From the NCBI RefSeq assembly GCF_002105155.1, contig NW_019028988.1, positions 310,001 to 374,000 on the forward strand: a DNA stretch of 64,000 bases, written 5' to 3'. This document shows, piece after piece, positions 63,423 through 64,000 of the stretch (position 1 is the first letter of the stretch; every line of letters begins with the position of its first letter). The position numbers and the translations under genes are program-made. This stretch comes from Lobosporangium transversale. Taxonomy: Eukaryota > Mortierellomycota > Mortierellomycetes > Mortierellales > Mortierellaceae. The notes under the pieces were generated by a model, which was not told where the DNA came from, did no database searches, and was given only the letters and a program-made list of their open reading frames with translations.

Positions 63423-64000
63423 CTATGCCTTGGTCTTTTGTTTCTTGTTTGGAGGTTTTCTCCTCTTGTCATTACTGCTGGTATTACTACTACCAAAAGA
63501 ATCCGATCGTCCATTTCCTCTGAGCTCATTAGTAACTTCTTTGGTCCCCATTTTCCCTGCCTTCACGATGTTGCCAACAGTCTCCTCCGGCCCGATGATC
63601 TGCCTCTCTGGGTTGTTCTTGGCCTTACTATTAGATCTTTCAATCAATTTTTCCTCTTTCTTCTCCTTAATTGAAGGTGACCCAGAGATAGCACTGCCAG
63701 TAGTGGCCATGCTGGCCATTTTCCTCTCCCATTGTCTTTTCTTCTTCTCCTTGAGCTTCTGTTTCTGAGCAGCCTTGCGCTCCTCCTTCTTTTTGAGCGA
63801 CTTTTCGCGTTTCTTTTGATTCTTGGCTTTCAGCTTTTCGATCTCCTCCTTTGTTCGCTCCTCCTTCAATGCTCTCTTGTACAATCGGAGGTTGGTTTTG
63901 TGTTCGTGTCCCTTGAGATGTACTTCTACCATGGTCTTGTTCTTAAGGATCTTTTTAGGACAAACTTTGCAGCGAAAATGGGTGTCTTCCTCCTGGTCCT
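63423..64000 (-). CDS. Lysine-rich U1-type C2H2 zinc-finger protein, 3' part
   Basis: The frame is open to the right window edge; 192 C-terminal codons are visible. A single zinc finger lies at the visible start (FRCKVCPKK, then EVHLKGHEHK: Cx2C, 12 residues, Hx3-5H), the U1-type spacing used for double-stranded RNA or rRNA binding. It is followed by a very basic coiled segment (EERTKEEIEKLKAKNQKKRE) and a Ser/Lys-rich tail ending KKQKTKA that resembles nucleolar localisation signals. A pre-ribosome or splicing role is a guess from composition. It converges with AMP deaminase with 95 bp between stop codons. Confidence 0.7.
   Translation of the reverse strand, partial: DQEEDTHFRCKVCPKKILKNKTMVEVHLKGHEHKTNLRLYKRALKEERTKEEIEKLKAKNQKKREKSLKKKEERKAAQKQKLKEKKKRQWERKMASMATTGSAISGSPSIKEKKEEKLIERSNSKAKNNPERQIIGPEETVGNIVKAGKMGTKEVTNELRGNGRSDSFGSSNTSSNDKRRKPPNKKQKTKA

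Overview
The window looks like nuclear DNA of an early-diverging fungus, probably Mucoromycota and most likely Mortierellales-like. Protein-coding genes are split by many short GT-AG introns with GTATGT/GTAAGT-type donors and CTAAC-type branch sites. There is a fungal Zn2Cys6 transcription factor, fungal-type YPP1/TTC7, PNS1 and SNX41/ATG20 genes, and several genes that budding yeast lacks (Gemin6- and Gemin7-like, MYSM1-like, HDDC2). The lineage is an inference from gene content; no search was run. Where I give exon edges I checked that the reading phase closes across every junction unless I say otherwise.
Layout: 0-3.4 kb, decayed non-LTR retrotransposon (RNase H end) and anonymous DNA. 3.4-5.4 kb, Baeyer-Villiger-type flavin monooxygenase (minus). 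6.4-7.3 kb, ribosomal protein S5/uS7 (minus). 8.6-12.1 kb, REB1/TTF-I-like Myb protein (plus). 12.3-18.2 kb, YPP1/TTC7-like scaffold of the PI4-kinase complex (minus), with introns that host several foldback/inverted-repeat elements. 18.7-19.4 kb, unassigned ORF. 19.8-22.6 kb, degenerate Fanzor (eukaryotic TnpB-like) copy. 23.5-26.5 kb, SANT + JAMM histone-deubiquitinase-like protein (minus). 26.5-31.4 kb, long gene-free stretch with homopolymers and a pyrimidine-rich leader. 31.4-33.9 kb, C2H2 zinc-finger factor. 34.2-36.2 kb, divergent pair mitochondrial bL34 / four-TM membrane protein. 36.9-38.3 kb, YPT1/RAB1 with an 8-nt microexon. 39.6-42.9 kb, divergent pair Gemin7-like / SNX41-ATG20. 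43.1-44.8 kb, protein with two BTB/T1 segments. 47.1-51.5 kb, Zn2Cys6 factor. 51.8-54.4 kb, PNS1 choline-transporter-like protein. 54.9-57.0 kb, divergent pair Gemin6-like / CCDC130(CWC16). 57.1-58.6 kb, HDDC2 nucleotidase and a small ORF. 60.0-63.3 kb, AMP deaminase. 63.4 kb to the right edge, 3' part of a lysine-rich zinc-finger gene.
Functional links: this is a housekeeping region rather than a cluster. Vesicle traffic and phosphoinositide supply (YPT1, SNX41/ATG20, YPP1), snRNP assembly and splicing (Gemin6, Gemin7, CCDC130), translation (RPS5, bL34m), nucleotide metabolism (AMP deaminase, HDDC2) and four regulators are represented. The most unusual material is structural: introns carrying long T/A homopolymer tracts in more than a dozen places, an intron largely made of a dispersed repeat, nested terminal-inverted-repeat elements inside the YPP1 gene, an 8-nt microexon, and the Fanzor remnant.
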